Shown: positions 5,840 through 7,416 of the stretch, in pieces
Layout of the letters: every line of letters begins with the position of its first letter
How positions within the stretch are numbered: position 1 is the stretch's first letter
Assembly (NCBI GenBank): GCA_002404095.1
Contig: DHJA01000291.1
Location: 392 to 7,807 of the forward strand
From: Planctomycetaceae bacterium UBA4732
Lineage (GTDB): Bacteria > Planctomycetota > Planctomycetia > Gemmatales > Gemmataceae
DNA length: 7,416 nucleotides
Direction of reading: 5' to 3'
The notes under the pieces: generated by a model
The model's database searches: none
Told to the model about the DNA's origin: nothing
Seen by the model: the letters and a program-made list of their open reading frames with translations, nothing else
Made by a program: the position numbers and the translations under genes

Positions 5840-6321
5840 AAATCGGCGTCGTCAGCGACACCCACAGCCGTCATGCCACGGTCAGCCTGGTGTTGGCCGA
5901 GTTGCAAGCCCGCGGCGTGACCACGGTCATTCATTGCGGCGACATTGAAGACCAGGAAACGGTTTTACTCTTTCGCGGCTTGACGACTCACTTCGTCTTC
6001 GGCAATTGCGACGGCGATAAGACGGCACTGCGAACGGCGATGGCAGAGGTCGGCGCGACCTTGCACGAAAACTTCGGCCACGTCGAGATCGCCGGCCGCA
6101 AGCTCGCCTTCCTCCACGGCGACGACAAACGGATGTTCCACGACGTAGAGTATAGCGGCGCCTACGACTTCCTGTTCTACGGCCATACGCATCAGCCGGA
6201 GGAACACCTCACGGGGCCGACGCGCGTGATCAATCCGGGCGCGCTGCACCGGGCGCGGCCGAAGCAGTTCATCGTACTCGACCTGCCGGACGGCGCGATC
6301 GAGCCGGTGGAAGTGGAATAA
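5836..6321 (+). CDS. YfcE/MJ0936-type metallophosphoesterase
   Basis: 161-residue calcineurin-like phosphodiesterase of the YfcE/MJ0936 family, soluble enzymes that use two divalent metals (often Mn or Ni) to hydrolyse phosphodiesters; natural substrates are mostly unknown. All metal and catalytic ligands are present: SDTHS (D8, H10), HCGD (D36), GNCD (N57), LHGD (H94), GHTHQP (H117, H119), followed by the family's NPGA (133-136). Length is typical, with no signal peptide. The start ATG overlaps the Uma2 stop by four bases, and GGAGAG (5824-5829) lies 6 bases upstream, so it is probably the second gene of a two-gene operon. A 104-bp inverted repeat begins 4 bases after its stop codon. Confidence 0.93.
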   Translation: MKIGVVSDTHSRHATVSLVLAELQARGVTTVIHCGDIEDQETVLLFRGLTTHFVFGNCDGDKTALRTAMAEVGATLHENFGHVEIAGRKLAFLHGDDKRMFHDVEYSGAYDFLFYGHTHQPEEHLTGPTRVINPGALHRARPKQFIVLDLPDGAIEPVEVE

Positions 6322-6325
6322 AAAG

Positions 6326-6429
6326 ATCTCACGCAAAGGCGCAAAGGCGCAAAGAAGAATTCAGGAGACGAGATCGACGGTTGAGCCTGGTATAGTGTCT
6401 CTTTGCGCTTTTGCGCCTTTGCGTGAGAT
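6326..6429. repeat. Inverted repeat with CGCAAAG octamer arms between two genes
   Basis: The arms at 6326-6354 and 6401-6429 are reverse complements at 28 of 29 positions, with a 46-nt loop (6355-6400). Each arm carries three tandem octamers of the form nCGCAAAG: 6331-6338, 6339-6346 and 6347-6354 on the left, mirrored at 6401-6424 on the right (TTTTGCGC is the variant unit). The element fills the gap from 4 bases after the phosphoesterase stop to 5 bases before the epimerase ATG. From memory, CGCAAAG tandem repeats ending in TGAGA are dispersed across many unrelated bacterial genomes. No T-tract suitable for an intrinsic terminator follows, apart from a short TTTT at 6429-6432. Confidence 0.88.
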
Positions 6430-6434
6430 TTTCA

Positions 6435-7391
6435 ATGACCAAGACCTATCTGGTAACAGGCGGCGCGGGTTTTATCGGCTCTCATCTCGTAGAGGCGCTG
6501 ACGACTGGCGGCGGCCGTGTGCGCGTGCTGGACGACTTCAGCACCGGCCAGCGCGACAACCTGGCGCATGTCCACCCGGCACCGGAAATCATCGACGCCG
6601 ATGTCGCCGACGCCAAGGCCGTCGAGAGCGCGACGGCCGGCGTGGATGGGGTCTTTCACTTGGCCGCGTTGGCTTCGGTCCAGCGCAGCGTCGAGGCGCC
6701 GGCCGACACTCACCGCGTCTGCGTCACCGGCACGTTGAACGTCCTCGACGCCGCCCGGCGCGGCGGCGTCCGCCGCGTCGTCTACGCCGCCAGCAGCAGC
6801 GCCTATGGCGTACCGCGCGGCGACGTGCAGACCGAGGACGAACCGATTCAGCCGCTGTCGCCCTACGCCGCCGCCAAGGCCGCTGGCGAACTCTACTGCC
6901 AGGCGTTCGCCGTCTCCTACGGACTCGAAACGGTGCGTCTGCGTTTCTTCAATATCTTCGGCCCGCGCCAGCGCGCCGACAGCCCGTATTCCGGCGTGAT
7001 CGCGTTGTTTGCCGCCGCCCTGAGCGAGGGCCGAACGCCGACTGTCTTTGGCGACGGTTTGCAGACGCGCGATTTCACCTATGTCACCGACGTGGTGCAG
7101 GCACTCACGCGCGCGGCCGAAGCCCCCAACGTCTCCGGCCAAGTCTACAACGTCGGCACGGGCCGCGGCGTCACGCTGTTGGAGCTGGCTGAGGCCCTCA
7201 ACCGCTTGCTGGGTACGCATGTGACGCCGCGGCACGGCCCGCCGCGCGTGGGCGATGTGCGCCATTCGCGCGCCGACATTTCCCGCATACGCCGCGACCT
7301 TGGTTACGAGCCGCGCGTCGCCTTCGAGGAGGGGCTGGCGGAAACGGTGCGTTGGTTTCAGTCCTCGCGCTCCCCTTCGGGTCGCGGCTAA
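6435..7391 (+). CDS. NAD-dependent nucleotide-sugar epimerase/dehydratase (WbpP/GalE-like extended SDR)
   Basis: 318-residue extended short-chain dehydrogenase/reductase. Such enzymes act on UDP- or GDP-sugars with tightly bound NAD+ to make precursors for lipopolysaccharide or exopolysaccharide. Rossmann motif TGGAGFIG at 8-15; acidic LDDFSTG (32-38) binds the NAD ribose; HLAA (75-78). The catalytic site has SSSAYG (120-125) and the YxxxK pair Y144/K148 in SPYAAAK. Downstream come FFNIFGPRQ (171-179), GDGLQTRDFTYVTDV (206-220) and GDVRHSRADI (273-282), the pattern of UDP-N-acetylglucosamine/UDP-glucose 4-epimerases such as WbpP. UDP-GlcNAc 4-epimerase is the best guess; a GDP-mannose or UDP-glucuronate enzyme is not excluded. 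The frame reaches a TTG at 6411 inside the repeat, but ATG 6435 begins the usual MTKTYLVTGG. GAG (6425-6427), 7 bases upstream, comes from the repeat arm. Length is normal; the gene is complete, and the last 10 or so residues are a loose tail. Confidence 0.92.
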   Translation: MTKTYLVTGGAGFIGSHLVEALTTGGGRVRVLDDFSTGQRDNLAHVHPAPEIIDADVADAKAVESATAGVDGVFHLAALASVQRSVEAPADTHRVCVTGTLNVLDAARRGGVRRVVYAASSSAYGVPRGDVQTEDEPIQPLSPYAAAKAAGELYCQAFAVSYGLETVRLRFFNIFGPRQRADSPYSGVIALFAAALSEGRTPTVFGDGLQTRDFTYVTDVVQALTRAAEAPNVSGQVYNVGTGRGVTLLELAEALNRLLGTHVTPRHGPPRVGDVRHSRADISRIRRDLGYEPRVAFEEGLAETVRWFQSSRSPSGRG

Positions 7392-7416
7392 ACGCAATAC
7401 CGTTCGTTAAAGCGCA

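Noticed and set aside
6331..6424. CRISPR-like array from the repeated CGCAAAG octamers
   Set aside because: The units are 8 bases, tandem without spacers and arranged as an inverted repeat; no cas genes nearby.
6432..7397. Minus-strand open frame of 321 codons opposite the epimerase gene
   Set aside because: The opposite frame is clearly an SDR epimerase with all motifs. The long antisense frame is a G+C effect.

Overview
The window looks like a chromosomal segment from a Planctomycetota bacterium, possibly of the Pirellulales type. This is an inference from gene content and texture: a G+C-rich genome, a Uma2-type nuclease with a C-terminal coiled coil, an exported HEAT-repeat protein, a nusB/ftsY neighbourhood, and several long intergenic inverted repeats. 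No rRNA or marker search could be run, so the placement is tentative.

Layout. Everything from 1 to about 4890 is transcribed leftwards (minus strand). In transcription order it holds: a small SH3-like protein (4890-4675); an exported HEAT-repeat protein whose frame is broken by one extra base (4476-3669); a perfect 76-bp palindrome (3651-3576); nusB (3507-3013); a two-gene unit of an unrecognised 260-residue protein and a PIN-domain protein, overlapping by 14 bases (2920-1681); a PHP-domain phosphoesterase (1586-723); a 103-bp hairpin repeat (716-614); and the 5' two thirds or so of ftsY (590, running off the left edge). From about 4998 to the right everything is transcribed rightwards: a good promoter candidate; a Uma2-family nuclease (5063-5839) that overlaps a YfcE/MJ0936-type metallophosphoesterase (5836-6321) by ATGA; a third inverted repeat (6326-6429); and a WbpP/GalE-like nucleotide-sugar epimerase (6435-7391). 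The 4891-5062 gap is a divergent promoter region. No gene-free stretch reaches 300 bases. The longest, 4477-4674, holds only the Shine-Dalgarno site of the HEAT gene and small weak palindromes.

How it fits together. NusB (rRNA antitermination) and FtsY (SRP receptor) are housekeeping genes. Between them lie a PIN-based pair resembling a toxin-antitoxin unit and a PHP phosphoesterase, so this stretch looks like a core locus interrupted by accessory genes. Three unrelated long inverted repeats each begin 4 to 17 bases after a stop codon and lie between genes read in the same direction. One of them reaches to within 5 bases of the next start codon and supplies its only visible Shine-Dalgarno-like bases. 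The points most worth following up are the PIN unit with its non-classical partner, the one-base frameshift in the HEAT gene, and the three hairpin repeats.
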